Shown here: piece by piece, positions 53,313 to 64,000 of the stretch
Layout: each line of letters opens with the position of its first letter
Position numbering within the stretch: position 1 is the first letter of the stretch
Origin: Adiantum capillus-veneris
Lineage: Eukaryota > Streptophyta > Polypodiopsida > Polypodiales > Pteridaceae
DNA: 64,000 bases
Assembly (NCBI GenBank): GCA_014529385.2
Contig: CM043971.1
Location: 25,148,769 to 25,212,768 of the forward strand
Reading direction: 5' to 3'
Program-made: the position numbers and the translations under genes
Notes under the pieces: model-generated
The model's input: the letters and a program-made list of their open reading frames with translations, nothing else
The model's database searches: none
What the model was told of the DNA's origin: nothing

Positions 53313-54900
53313 TGATGGCCTACGCTAGTGTAATTATGGCATAATCGAATGTGTTCCCTCACTAATTTCACTTGTGTGTTTATGGTTTTGTGGATTTTGG
53401 ATGTGTGTGCATGAAGAAATGTGTTCATAATTCCCTAATGTGTCACCGTATCTTGCCAATTGTGTGTTTACACACTCTAATTTCACTAATTTTTGCTAAC
53501 TTACTAATTTGCTTCTATGAATTGGAGCTTTCAACCATTCAATCGATCTTCAAGGAAAGGTAATCAAGGTGGTATTCTCAAACTCCTTAGAATCTAAGGA
53601 TGTGTAGAATTGTGTAGAGATTCCACCATGATGCAATGTAATGTTGATGCAATGTAATGCCGATGCCATGTTGATGCTATGTTGGATTCAAAAAAATTCG
53701 ATTTCTTTTTTTCATGCCGTCGTAATGTCGAAATTTTTAAGATTTGGTAGCGTATGAATTTGACAAGTTTGATTGTTAATTGGTGATTGTACATTGCTAA
53801 TTGGGTGCCTAATTGAGATAATTGCATGCTTGGATGGTCAATTTCAAGTGTGTGTGTGCATTCTAATTGAGTGTGTGTATGCTAATTTTATGTGTGTGTG
53901 CACTATTTTTCCCATGTTTGTGCATTTAAAAATCAATGTGTGCTTAATAATTTTTCAATTGTGATGATTGATTTGTGTTGTGCTCATGTCCAACTAATGA
54001 TTTGTGAAGTAACATTGCAAATTCGACAAGTTTAACCCTTTTGTGTGCGCACCTAAATATTGGTAAAACCTGCCAATTTTATTAGTGTGTGTGCCTAAAA
54101 AGTGTTTAATTTGCATGATTGATTCATATTTTGATTGCACAATTGATGTGTGTAACAATTGATTGATGTGTTTTTGAGCTCAAAACAGGGATTTACACAC
54201 TCAAATTGCATCGAATTTTGACCTAAATTTGTCGATAATTTTTCCGGTTTAATTGCCTAGTCTTGATTTTATTGATTAAATTATTTGACAATTGAATTGA
54301 TGTGATTTTTATGATTTTATTTGACTGTACTATTCTCCTATGTGTGGAGAATTTTTAGAATTTTTTTTGGATATTTTTAGATAATTTTTGCTAATTTTTG
54401 ATTAATTCCATAAAAATTTGATATTTTGCGATCTTTACGAGCTATTTTGTGTGTGCGTATTAATGGCATCATTTTGTTCGCATTTGTGCCCTCTGTGGTC
54501 AAATTTAGAGCGTTTTACTATTTTCGGGGTCGAGTTGACAATTGTGTCCCAAATTACATTTTCAGTAAAAGCTGCTATTTTTGGTGTGCTTTTTGGATGT
54601 CAAAAATGTTCGGTTGTGAATGCATATGATTTTCTAAGATTCCTAAAAAAATTTGTGAATTTTTTGGACTTTTCTGACAATTTTTGGGATTATTTGGTGA
54701 TTTTTAGCCTAATTTTGGCATTTTTGGATGTTTGGAAATTTATTTTATTTTTTTTAAACATGATTTTTGGACTTCAAAACCGTGCCTTGCGGCGTATAAA
54801 ATTCTTCGTCGAGTAGACCTTTACGATCTCTTGGGACAGTTGCCTACGAAGTTTTTTAAAAAAATCTTCTTCTTTTTGTCGACTACTCTCGTCTCGCTCC
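53313..54900. other. AT-rich region without recognisable genes
   Basis: T-rich leader-like DNA with repeated words TGTGTGTG, AATTTTTG and TTGATTG. Frames up to 132 codons (54418-54816) are Phe/Leu-rich translations of T-rich sequence and lack any domain. Confidence 0.6.
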
Positions 54901-54916
54901 GCGTGAACATTCCCCA

Positions 54917-54921
<5 letters not shown>

Positions 54922-54993
<72 letters not shown>

Positions 54994-55003
54994 TCTCTCT
55001 CTT
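54922..55003. repeat. (CT)n microsatellite
   Basis: About 34 CT units, then imperfect CT to about 55003. Confidence 0.95.
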
Positions 55004-55348
55004 CCCCCCACTAATAATCACGATTGTTCATCACCTCTCTCTAACCCCCTCACTCTATCTCTCTTCCTGTCACACTCCCCCTCTCTCTCGCTGCCAGCAC
55101 GTGAGCAATGTTAGAATAAAAAACCGGGGTCCAATGTATTTTAACCGGCTGAAATCCTAAAATCCCGGTTAGATTTTGAGCTTGCCTTGAAGAAAACCGG
55201 GAAATTTTCACAAATTTTAGTGTAATTATCGACAAAAGTTTCCAAATTTGACCTTCAAGTTTGCCCTTATTTTCTTTGGTTGGGAAAAAAGTATTTTTCT
55301 AACCTTGCATGGGACCTCCCTCTCTGTCTCTCCCTTGTCTTGTAGTGA

Positions 55349-55469
<121 letters not shown>

Positions 55470-55764
55470 CACTCCCACGCCATCAACGCTAGAAAGCTCG
55501 GACCCGCCCGCTCTGTCACGCACATTTCGTTGGCTCGCCTCTTCTCGTTGTCTCCCACGCGTGCACTCACACACGCACATACACGTTCTAGCTGCAACCC
55601 ATGCGCCCCCGCAATCATCGTGCCCACTGCCCTCTCTTCATGCTGCAGACGTCTCCGAGGTCAACATGTCGACGTCAGCTCTGTTAACCCCACAGGCACG
55701 CCAACCCCCAGAGGTAAAAGCAGGTAAGTACTTTCTTGATTGTTTTGTTAATTTCAATTTCAAT

Positions 55765-55771
55765 ATATATA

Positions 55772-55818
<47 letters not shown>
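55765..55818. repeat. (TA)n microsatellite
   Basis: About 26 TA units with one TTT interruption near 55776. Confidence 0.92.
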
Positions 55819-55821
<3 letters not shown>

Positions 55822-55989
55822 AACTCCAATATAAAATGACAAAAACCCAAAATCAAAAATCACAAAAATCAAATAAAAAAGAAAAAAACTCTTAAAAATT
55901 AGAAAAAAATCATAAAAATCTCTAGAGAAATAGAAAAACACATAGAAAAATTCAAAGAAAAATATAAAACTCTTAGAAATTTATTATTT

Positions 55990-56117
55990 ATGTATGTATG
56001 TATATGTATATATATATATACACACACACACATACGTACATTTATCTATACACACACACACACATGTGTGTGTGTGTATGTGTATGTATGTATGTATGTA
56101 TGTATATGTATGTGTGT

Positions 56118-56156
<39 letters not shown>
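55990..56156. repeat. Compound TATG/TA/CA/TG microsatellite
   Basis: Alternating purine-pyrimidine tract of about 165 bp, ending in about 18 TG units. Contains self-complementary CA and TG blocks. Confidence 0.92.
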
Positions 56157-56159
<3 letters not shown>

Positions 56160-56373
56160 TTAAAATCCCATCATTCAGAATCATATACTAAGAGACTTAA
56201 ATACTGTTTGAAAAACATATTGTGTAGTAAAGAACAATTTCTTTAAGAAAAATGGAGAATCTCTTGATACATAAACAATCCATTACAAGATACTTTGATA
56301 CATGACAAAGTAGGAGTTTTAACCGGAACTCCTATCACATAAGAGCGGGGATCTTTACCTGAATAGTACTTGC

Positions 56374-56423
56374 AGATGAGAGAGAGAGAGAGAGAGGGAG
56401 AGAGGGAGAGAAAGGAGAGGGTG

Positions 56424-56458
<35 letters not shown>

Positions 56459-56508
56459 GGGGGGGGGGGGGTAGGAGGGAGAGAGGAGAGGGGGGAGAGG
56501 GTAGAGAC

Positions 56509-56540
<32 letters not shown>

Positions 56541-56590
56541 GGGGGGGCAGATAGGGTGGAGAGAGAGAGTGAGAGGGAGAGGGAATATAT
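56374..56590. repeat. Polypurine (GA)n tract with two long G runs
   Basis: Almost pure purine on the plus strand for about 210 bp, with runs of 24 G (56448-56471) and 18 G (56530-56547). Confidence 0.93.
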
Positions 56591-56629
56591 ATATGTATGT
56601 ATTTATATTTATTTATTTATTTATGCACA

Positions 56630-56649
56630 CACACACACACACACACACC

Positions 56650-56739
<90 letters not shown>
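56630..56739. repeat. (CA)n(TA)n(TG)n(AG)n compound microsatellite
   Basis: About 11 CA, 27 TA (56653-56706), 8 TG and 8 AG units in succession; the CA and TG blocks are complementary and could fold around the TA core. Confidence 0.94.
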
Positions 56740-56879
56740 CTCTCCTCAGACCTTTCTGAGGGAGCTTTTTAGGGAGCTTGTTTTATTTTTGCTACTTCAA
56801 CTAAAAATCAAGAAAAAGCTTCCTAGAAAGCTCCCTGAAAAAGCGTCCTCCAATCCCCTACTCGTTGTCCCCCACCCCC

Positions 56880-58030
56880 TTATATTCAAGTACTGGAGAG
56901 GCCACCCAAGATAAACAGGACAAAGGAAATGGGACCAAGATCCAAGTGGACCACCTTTAGTTTGGAGAGCCTGGCGATGGACCTAGAATTACTACTAGGG
57001 GGGATAGGCCCAAGTATGCATGCATAAAAGATTGTAAATAGGCTATCAAGGAAATCAAGTAGCAAGCTCAACTGAAGAGATTAGGCTTAGAACAAGAAAT
57101 ACAGAACTTGGAGATTTCAGGAGATAAGAATGATGCAAGAGTTTGGGAGGAGTGCCTAGCCAAAGTCATTGAGTTACTAAAGCACTAGTACATGTTGGCT
57201 AGAGGTACACTTCATGGAAACTTGTGCAGAAAAACTCCTAAATAATCCCACACTATTGTTTGCCATAGCATCTTCAGCTAAATCCCTACCTAGGTTCTAT
57301 CTAGTGCTATACCTAGGGATGATGGAGCCAGCAAATGTTGAAGAGTATGTAGTGCAAATGGAAGAAAACCACAAAGTCATATAGCATATACTTCAAGAAA
57401 ACCCAGAGGGGGATACATTCAAAGATATCTTTGCAAAGTGGACCCAACATCAAATTAAATTGGCTAGGTGTTATGCAATAATGTGCTACAACATCACATT
57501 TTAGCACAGAAGATGCCGCTAGAGAAGCAAGAAACAACCAATATGGACCTAGACATGCAGTGGCTAGCAGAAAGGCTACTGAAAGTGAGGGTGGAAACCA
57601 ATTGTCCAACCTTGGCAATGTTTGACTGGTGCACTCAGGTAGCAAGAGCAAGGATAAGATCCAATCCAATAGTGGTAGAATACACGAAAGGAGGGAGATG
57701 CAATTGTTGGAGGCTTTACCTATTTGAAATTGTCAAGGCCCCATGCATAGGCAAATCCATTTAGTATAGTTCTTAGACCCTAGAACCGCTAAAAAGGGGA
57801 GAAACTAAAAGAGGGGAACCTTATGATGAGCATGGCCTCCACCCTGACTATGAGTAGGATCTCTCGAGGGTCATAGCCACTCACCAAGAAAATTAGGATA
57901 TGATTGACAAGAAAAAGAGGGCTAGAACTCTAGTTAATTGGGGAGAGATGGACCCTAGAACCTAAGAGTTGGAGCTCATGAGGGTCATAGCCACTCAATT
58001 AAAATATGACTACGAGAAAAAAGTGTGGGA
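56880..58030 (+). other. Unassigned, possibly retroelement-derived region
   Basis: Coding-like plus-strand pieces with stops (57300-57770, for example MDLDMQWLAERLLKVRVETN) and a repeated word GGGTCATAGCCACTCA (about 57860 and 57980). The family is not recognised. A minus frame at 57313-57669 overlaps and is probably a shadow. Confidence 0.4.
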
Positions 58031-58034
58031 AATG

Positions 58035-58217
58035 GCTATGGAGGATGCGGAGTGCAAGAGAGGGATGGAGAGAGGGGGAAGGGGATGAGTAGTAGACATT
58101 GCGTTTGGTGGAGCTTATGAGAAGAAGTTTTCTCACTCTCCTTATTTTCTATATAACCAAAGAATGTAATGGGCAGGCGCCCGATCACAACCCGGCTACA
58201 GGGCTTGAAACCCAACA
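58035..58217 (-). repeat. 3' LTR of copia element G
   Basis: On the minus strand it begins TGTTGGGTTTCAAGCCC at 58217, directly after the purine tract AAGTGAGAGA. It contains words matching the LTR of F (TAAGG, GGGC.CC, GAGTGAG). The distal boundary near 58035 is approximate. Confidence 0.65.
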
Positions 58218-58289
58218 ATCTCTCACTTGAAGGCCAATGTGACCCAAGTGGCTAAAGAATGAAGGGGCTATTATGTACAATTGTACAAA

Positions 58290-59098
58290 CATGAAGCATG
58301 ACCGTAGCTTCATCCTACGTCAATCATTTCTATGCAATGTGTGAATCTCTCTAAAGCTAAGCTCTTTGTTAGAGCATCCGTTGGGTTTTCATCCATGTGA
58401 ACTTTGGCTAGCTCAATGGGTTTGCTAGCCAAAATATCCCATACCACATGATACATGACCTCTATGTGTTTTTACATGGAGTGAAACACGGGGTTCTTTG
58501 CTAACGCAATTGCACTCTGACTATCGCAATGTAGGACTGGAGTATGGTGTATGCCAAAGTCTCCAACTAGACGAGATAACTACATAGCTTCCTTACAGGA
58601 ACTAGACACTGTAACATACTCTGCCTCAATGGTGGAAGACAAAGTGCAATTCTAGATACATGATCTCCAAGAAATTGTGGCTCCAACAAACAAAAAAACA
58701 TAACCAGATGTGGATCGCCTAGTTTCCACACAACCTGCATAATTTGAATCAGTGTATCCAACTATGGATGCATCATTGTTCCCAAAGCGTAAGCACTTGC
58801 TAGCTGAGCTCGTGATGTATCTCAAGATGTGCTTCACTGCTTCCCAATGCTTTCTACCTAGATTTGCCATAAACCTGTTGACCACTCCCACTGCATATGC
58901 AATGTCTGGCCGTGTGCTAACCATGGAGAACATGAGACTGCCAGCTGCCAAGGAATACGGCACCTTTGCTATCTCTCCCTTTTTAACATTCGATTTGGAA
59001 AAAACATTCTTGCTAAGTTTTTTGTATGCATCCATTGGGGTACTCAATGCTTTCCCCCCTTGCGTATTAAAACGTTGCAAGGCCTTGCGAATACACTC
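58290..59098 (-). pseudogene. copia RT C-terminus and RNase H (element G, distal part)
   Basis: Minus strand 59080-58652: LSTPMDAYKKLSKNV, SLMFSMVSTRPDIAYAVG, HWEAVKHILRYI and YTDSNYAGCVETRRSTSGYVF, all standard copia RNase H words. It goes on in broken frames as VFHSM.KHIEVMYH and DALTK-like words to about 58290. Stops in the last part show decay. Confidence 0.88.
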
Positions 59099-59291
59099 TG
59101 AAGTACGCGAGCGAGAGCATGTGTGAGTGTGTGCAGCAATGGAGAAGAGAGGAAAAGAGGAGACCTTGTGTTTGCAGGGGCTAAAAACTCACTCTCTACA
59201 TGTGAGCCCCCTTATTCTATTATGTACACAATGAATAAGTATAGTGGACGGGCACCTGGCCTAACTGGCCACATGGGGCTTTACCCCAACA
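59099..59291 (-). repeat. 3' LTR of element F
   Basis: 193 bp. On the minus strand it begins TGTTGGGGTAAAGCCCC after the purine word GTGGGAGGT. It matches the other LTR closely; an extra TGTGAGTG-like insertion accounts for most of the length difference. Confidence 0.9.
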
Positions 59292-59374
59292 ACCTCCCAC
59301 GTAAAGGCCAATGTGGCCGTGAGAGAGAAAAGAAAACCATACAAAACCTGTACAAGGCCATCACAAGTATGACC

Positions 59375-59617
59375 TCAACCAACACCCACTAGCTCACTGA
59401 ATCTGTGTGCATCCAGCTCTAATTGTAGAGAAAGTATAGAGCGATCGACACCATACTCCTCACCAAAGCCGCACACATCCTGCAAGTATCTCACCATATG
59501 CTGCAAAGTACCCCTATGCTCAAGGCCAACGTCAGTCACTACATGACTAACTGCTCCCACTGCAAATGCACCTACTGCAAATGCAATCTCAGGTCTCAAG
59601 ATGAGTATCTCGTACAT
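59375..59617 (-). pseudogene. copia RNase H fragment of element F
   Basis: 80-codon frame with RPEIAFAVG, a short internal repeat AVGAFAVGAV, and HRGTLQHMVRYLQD, which correspond to RPDIA.AVG and H....K.ILRYLK of copia. It stands directly after the protease-end sequence, so RT and integrase have been deleted between them. Confidence 0.75.
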
Positions 59618-59697
59618 GAGACTCCCGAATGCTGATGCAATCCTAGCAATATCTGACCATCTTAGTCAAATCTGGCTCAGAACTCCACTCATGGAAA

Positions 59698-60168
59698 TCA
59701 CCCTAACACCCGAACTCCGATCCCGCGAATCCATCCTCGTGTCCATCGCATGTCACATGCGCACCAAGAGCATCTATCTGTCTTGAACCCTGTGTCAGCA
59801 CTCAAGCCATCCATATCCGTCATCGTATCCACGAATGGCATGCCTTGCTGCACAACTGGCTCAACATGCTCACAAACTAGAACATCATGCAACCTATCTG
59901 CAAAGGAGACATACCTCATCTCTCTGCATGGCTGCGTACTCACGAAGACTGCGCCGTCTTGTACGTGACGTACTCGCATCGCATGAATCGTCCCAACACT
60001 AGCACCTCTTGCTATGACTAGCTGCCCACGATGCAATCGGAAACTGTGCTCATCCAACACTACCTGGCATCCGATGTCTCGTAAGTGACTCACAGAGATC
60101 AAGCTCTGCGTCAAACCTAGCACATGGCATACATCTCGTAACACGTATGATGCACCACTCGGCAACAA
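59698..60168 (-). pseudogene. Protease end and pre-integrase fragment of element F
   Basis: Continues the frame of the gag-protease ORF after a TGA (60169-60171, CGA by transition): LPSGASYVLRDVCHVLGLTQ and LISVSHLRDIGCQVV match the L.dV.yvP.l..NLlSv..L.d.G copia pattern. The last third is unrecognised. Confidence 0.75.
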
Positions 60169-60171
60169 TAG

Positions 60172-60921
60172 TCAGACATCTCCAGCACCAACTATGTCAT
60201 GCACTGAACCATCAGCTAGACACACATGTCCAAGCATACCACTAGCATATGTGCTAAACCACTCACAACTCGGCGTGACGTGAAACCTAGCACTCACATC
60301 TAGTATCCAATGCGAAGGTAATGTGTCATCAAAAACTGTCATAAGAAAGTCAAGAGTAAACATGGAAGCAAAGGCGACATCTCCTTCATGCGTAGCCACA
60401 TACGCTACATCTACTCCCATGACATCCAAAGTGATAGCATCCCTCCTATGTTGTCTCTTGCGTTGTCTCATCCGCCAAAAACAATGCCTACGTACATGCC
60501 CTGTATGACCACAATGCCAACACACAACATCTCTATGTATACAAGATCGTCCTTTGACTGTAGGTATCTCTCTAGACTCATTTGTGCCAAAAGCATTGCA
60601 CAATATTTGCAATAACTCTCTAGTTGTACATGCATCCAAACCAATGCGATAGACAGACTCACCAAGGTGTAACATGATCGTCGAACGTGCAAGCTCATCC
60701 AAGTCCTCCCACTCATCGTCAGTCATTGACTCTGGCCTAGCATCCATGCCCTGTAGTGGCAACACTTGGCCCAACTGAGTCAATGCATCATGCATACCTA
60801 CTTTCCAATGCTCAAAGTTTGAACCATCAAACTTTGTATGGAAAAGCACAAACCCTAACAATGATGTACATTCCAAATCCATGGCGATAACTTGTGACAA
60901 GACCAAGCACAAATTGATCAA
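60172..60921 (-). pseudogene. gag and protease of element F
   Basis: 249 codons. A copia gag head (FHTKFDGSNFEHWKVGM) breaks off at about residue 113 and joins a zinc knuckle CWHCGHTGHVRRHC (CX2CX4HX4C), so about half of gag is deleted in frame. The protease follows as HWILDVSARFHVTP, where copia has W(I/V)LDSGAS.H.T; the active-site Ser-Gly is changed to Val-Ser, so protease activity is unlikely. Confidence 0.85.
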
Positions 60922-62080
60922 CTAACAATAGTCAACATAAGCTGGCATAAGCTGTCTAAGAGAAGTGTCACCAAATATGACGATCATTGTAACGAACAAG
61001 TGAGCAAAAACACTCAAATGATGCCAAAACACCCGCTCTAATCCAAGCGCACTATGTGGTAACCGATGAAACTATCATCAACAATCTCCCTCCTGAAGAG
61101 ATTACCACATGTATGTCAAATGACATAATCCGGTGAGCAAACACTCTCACAATGCGATGCCAAAACACTATGGCAAAGCAACCACTGAGTGCCACATGCA
61201 ATCAAAACACGATTACAAACCATGCGCATAAACAAATAAACTCGCAAGAAAAATCCGACAGTGTTTTGGCAGTATTTGGCTATCTAACCATAATAACTAT
61301 ACATGCCATAAACATGCTCAAAACCATGAGCAAATCATACGCAAAATCCGCACTCAAGCATACATGAGCTGCCCCAAAGTGCATCAACCACACTCTACAA
61401 GCGAAGCAAATACTAGCATAAACTTGGATGCAAACCAACCAAAATATGACACAAATTGATGCTCAAAATAGCTGAAAATCAGTCCACATATGCCATTGCA
61501 AGGCGAAGAATACCATCCGCTGAAAAGCGCACATCATGTGCATCCACATGGCAATATAAACGAGCATCAAGAATGTACCAATTGTGTAGCAAATGAGCAT
61601 CCAAATCAGCTGAAACTTCAACTCACAATCATGCCAGAAATGCTTGCAAAAATCTCTGCAAATCTGTGCACCACACTTTTTGAAATCTACTCAATCGCAT
61701 AAGTCAATTCACATAACCTGTGATGAATCCACTCTCGAACCTGAGAGTCCACAAGAATGCATACATCCACAAAGCGTTCTCAACGTATGCGCATAAATGT
61801 GTTGAAAATATCTCAACCCACACTCTCTTCACTGAGAGAAAAACGTCAATGCGCAAAACAAGAGAATGACAAAAGCTCAATCCGAGCTCTCCAAATGTAG
61901 CAAATCACCACAATATGCATACATAATTTTCAACTTTTCGAATACCCTGCAGCCTGTCAGCCCATATCTTCCAAATGGAGATGTTTTGGTAGGCCAAAAT
62001 AGATCTGCAAAAACATGCTACAGTTTTTGCTGCTTCTCTGCTTGCCTCCCCGCTGAGCTCCAATGGTGTGCCCAATCCCT
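60922..62080. other. Leader of element F, non-coding
   Basis: A-rich on the plus strand with recurrent ATGCAAAT- and CATAAAC-like words; no convincing gene on either strand. Confidence 0.6.
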
Positions 62081-62094
62081 GTGCTCTGATACCA
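62081..62094 (-). promoter_or_regulatory. Primer binding site of element F
   Basis: On the minus strand TGGTATCAGAGCAC, two bases after the 5' LTR end. TGGTATCAGAGC is the usual copia site complementary to initiator tRNA-Met. Confidence 0.9.
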
Positions 62095-62096
62095 GT

Positions 62097-62279
62097 TAAA
62101 GTGCACGAGTGAGAGCGTGTGCAGCAATGGAGAAGAGAGGAGAAGAGGAGACCTTGTGTTTGTAGGGGCTAAAAACTCACTCTCTACATGTGAGCCCCCT
62201 TATTCTATTATGTACATAATGAATAAGTATAGTGGATGGGCACCTGGCCTAACCGGCCAGATGGGGCTTTACCCCAACA
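62097..62279 (-). repeat. 5' LTR of element F
   Basis: 183 bp. It begins TGTTGGGGTAAAGCCCC on the minus strand at 62279 and ends ...CTTTA, the terminal CA changed to TA. Confidence 0.9.
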
Positions 62280-62284
62280 CACTC

Positions 62285-63335
62285 TTCCTGCGAAAGTTCA
62301 AGTATACCACGTTTGCGATCTCTCTTGATACGCATACCAAAAAAGTGATGTGCATCACCTAAATCTTTCATAGCAAACTGCTTGCTTAAGGCATTCTTGA
62401 GAAGTGCAATCTCATCTTTTGACTTCTCAGCTATGAGCATATCATCCACGTACAAAATTAGAATGTTGAGGGAACCATCGTTCAACCTCTTTGTGTACAA
62501 GCAATGATCCTCTTGGCTCCGTACGTAACCCTGGGACTGAATGTACTTATCAAACTTGATGTACCATTGCCTTGAGCCCTGCTTTAATCCATACAAAGCT
62601 TTCTTGAGTCTACACACCAGTTCCGCCCTTATTGGCTTCTCAGGATTTATTGCAAAACCTTCTTGCTATTTCATGTAGACATCCTCTTCAAGATCCCCAT
62701 GAAGAAACGTTGTCTTCACATCCATTTGGACCAATTCCATGTCTTGGATGGCTACTAGACTGAGCATAAGACGCAATGTAGTCAGCTTGACCAATGGAGA
62801 AAAGATTTTTTCAAAATCCATCCCTTTTGTTTGCTTGATCTCTTTAGCAACCAATATTGCCTTATCCTTAGGCTCTGGATCATCTGTGATATACTTCTTC
62901 TTGTACACCCATTTGCATGGCAATGCCTGTTTACGTGCAGGTAACTCTGTCAAATCCCAAGTTTTATTGGATAAGATCGAGTTATACTCAAATTGCATAG
63001 CATGTTCCCACTTCATGCTATCGTCCATTTGAATGGCATCTTTGTAGCAAGTGGGTTCACCACAATTAGTGACTAGCAAGTAGTCTAATCCTGGCTCAAA
63101 ATTCTCAATAGCACGAGATGTACAAGTAGATCTTGGAAGTGTCTGACTTCTGGATTCCACTCTCTCTCTCTAGAGGAATATTTGTGTGTACTAGTGGAAG
63201 GTGTATCACTAGCACGTCCAACATTCTGTGTAACTGGCGGGGGTGAGGAAACATCCTCAAACGGTACTCTGCAATAATGTCTTTCACTGGCTTTCTATGC
63301 ATCTAGACTCATTGAATATCACATGTGAGCCGACT
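62285..63335 (-). pseudogene. copia integrase end and RT (element G, proximal part)
   Basis: Minus strand: near 63330-63290 the word HVIFNESRC matches the end of copia integrase, followed by a Ser/Pro spacer. Then RT: NKTWDLTELPARKQALPCKWV, FEKIFSPLVKLTTLR, MDVKTTFLHGDLEEDVYM (63160-62666), LKKALYGLKQGSRQWY, catalytic YVDDM (about 62448) and DLGDAHHFFGMRI. Most frames are intact; one stop and a short gap lie near 62630-62665. Confidence 0.9.
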
Positions 63336-64000
63336 TATTAAACCAATGTTTCATTCTAGTGAAGAAAGATGAAGACAAAGCTGTAGTTGTATGTGGTCAT
63401 GTTTGTGTGACTAACACAATGCAATTTGAATCCATTGCTCTGGGCCTCAAAGATGCTAGCTAGCATGGAGAAGGTGTACTAGGTCACCAAAATCTAGCAT
63501 GAGGAGAGAAATGTTGTAGCCACACAATGATAGATGATTCCTTGTTGCTCCCATTGACCCCACCGGATCAACACTAGCACCTTCGGCTAGATGCAACATT
63601 TTTCCTTCAATGTCACATAGAGGTCCGAACTTGCCTCCCGCTATAAAAAGTTTTAGAGAGTATTCCTTGAGAAAATCACCCATGGAATTCCAATTTCACA
63701 CAGTTTAAAGTAGAATCCCAAAAGGGAATTATATCTTTGTCGTATGGTTTTGTAATTACAATGTGGGAGCAAGGAAGGAATGTGGGATAGTGGACTAGAA
63801 AAACTCTCAATCCTTATGGGTTTTTAAAGGTCCCATGGCTTTCTAGTTTTGTATGTCGTCTCTTGGAGTCCAATAACATTGATTGTACAACATGTGGTTG
63901 TGAGAAGGAAGACCCGGGTCATTGGAAGAAAAGGTTAAGTGAGGGTTACTTGCCAAATAAATACTCTTTGAATGCACATACAATAAGACATGTCCAACAA
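63336..64000. other. Unassigned right end
   Basis: No continuation of copia integrase could be read on the minus strand, so another insertion or heavy decay is likely. A 75-codon minus frame at 63456-63683 has no recognisable motif. Confidence 0.45.

Larger units (their letters stand above)
59099..62279 (-). mobile_element. Element F: 3.2-kb internally deleted copia retrotransposon
   Basis: LTRs 59099-59291 and 62097-62279. The exact 5 bp target duplication CACTC is at 59094-59098 and 62280-62284. Minus-strand order: 5' LTR (right), tRNA-Met-type PBS (62094-62081), 1.1 kb leader, gag with zinc knuckle, protease, a short RNase H piece, PPT, 3' LTR (left). Integrase and nearly all RT are absent, so it is non-autonomous. 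Confidence 0.93.
58030..63335 (-). mobile_element. Element G: Ty1/copia retrotransposon (partial), split by element F
   Basis: Minus-strand copia pol: end of integrase, RT and RNase H, then a PPT and 3' LTR on the left. Reading the minus strand across element F, SQEE before the insertion continues into CIRKALQRFN and TQGGKALSTPMD after it, so F interrupts an otherwise continuous pol. The 5' part and 5' LTR lie beyond about 63335 or outside the window. LTR and PPT resemble those of F, so F and G are related. Confidence 0.88.

Overview
This is plant nuclear DNA dominated by transposable elements. The evidence is several Ty3/gypsy and Ty1/copia LTR retrotransposons (some nested), long GA/CT/TA/CA microsatellites, and one intron-containing host gene with GT-AG introns. 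No bacterial operon, rRNA, tRNA or CRISPR array was seen. The species cannot be fixed from the sequence; a large, repeat-rich land-plant genome is a fair inference.

Layout. 1-4080: decayed gypsy element 'B' (gag, protease, RT, RNase H and an extra archaeal-type RNase H), truncated before the integrase. 4081-5667 and 15388-20086: one older AT-rich segment carrying many copies of a short palindrome (arms CCCTATGGCC / GGCCATAGGG) and a decayed minus-strand reading frame of unknown family (17248-19168). Element 'C' splits it. 5668-15387: element C, a 9.7 kb gypsy element with LTRs, PBS, PPT and a near-matching 5 bp target duplication (ggcct/ggtct). It carries gag and protease but no RT, RNase H or integrase. 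20087-39492: element 'A', a 19.4 kb gypsy element with 956/950 bp LTRs and an exact target duplication (TGCTC). It has gag-PR-RT-RH-INT with two zinc-binding H2C2 modules, a second retropepsin-like domain after the integrase, and a long post-pol ORF (N-domain, proline-rich repeats, coiled coil, C-domain). A and C share gag, protease, linker and a WVPK-rich tail, so C looks like a deletion derivative that could be mobilised in trans by an A-like element.

42260-45110 (minus): the only clear host gene, a four-exon ATG18/PROPPIN autophagy gene. It predicts 745 residues with a disordered N-terminal extension of about 388 residues and the LRRG phosphoinositide-binding motif at an exon junction. 46680-52440: decayed gypsy element 'E' with internal tandem duplications. 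About 52500-53312: an LTR-like segment ending in a PBS-like site. 54900-56750: a dense microsatellite cluster. 58030-63330 (minus): copia element 'G', whose pol is interrupted by copia element 'F' (59099-62279), a 3.2 kb deletion derivative with short LTRs, a tRNA-Met-type PBS and an exact target duplication (CACTC).

Almost all premature stops in the retroelements can be explained by single C-to-T changes (CAA, CAG, CGA to stop), as expected if methylated transposons decay by cytosine deamination. All element lineage calls come from motif reading by eye; no database search was run.
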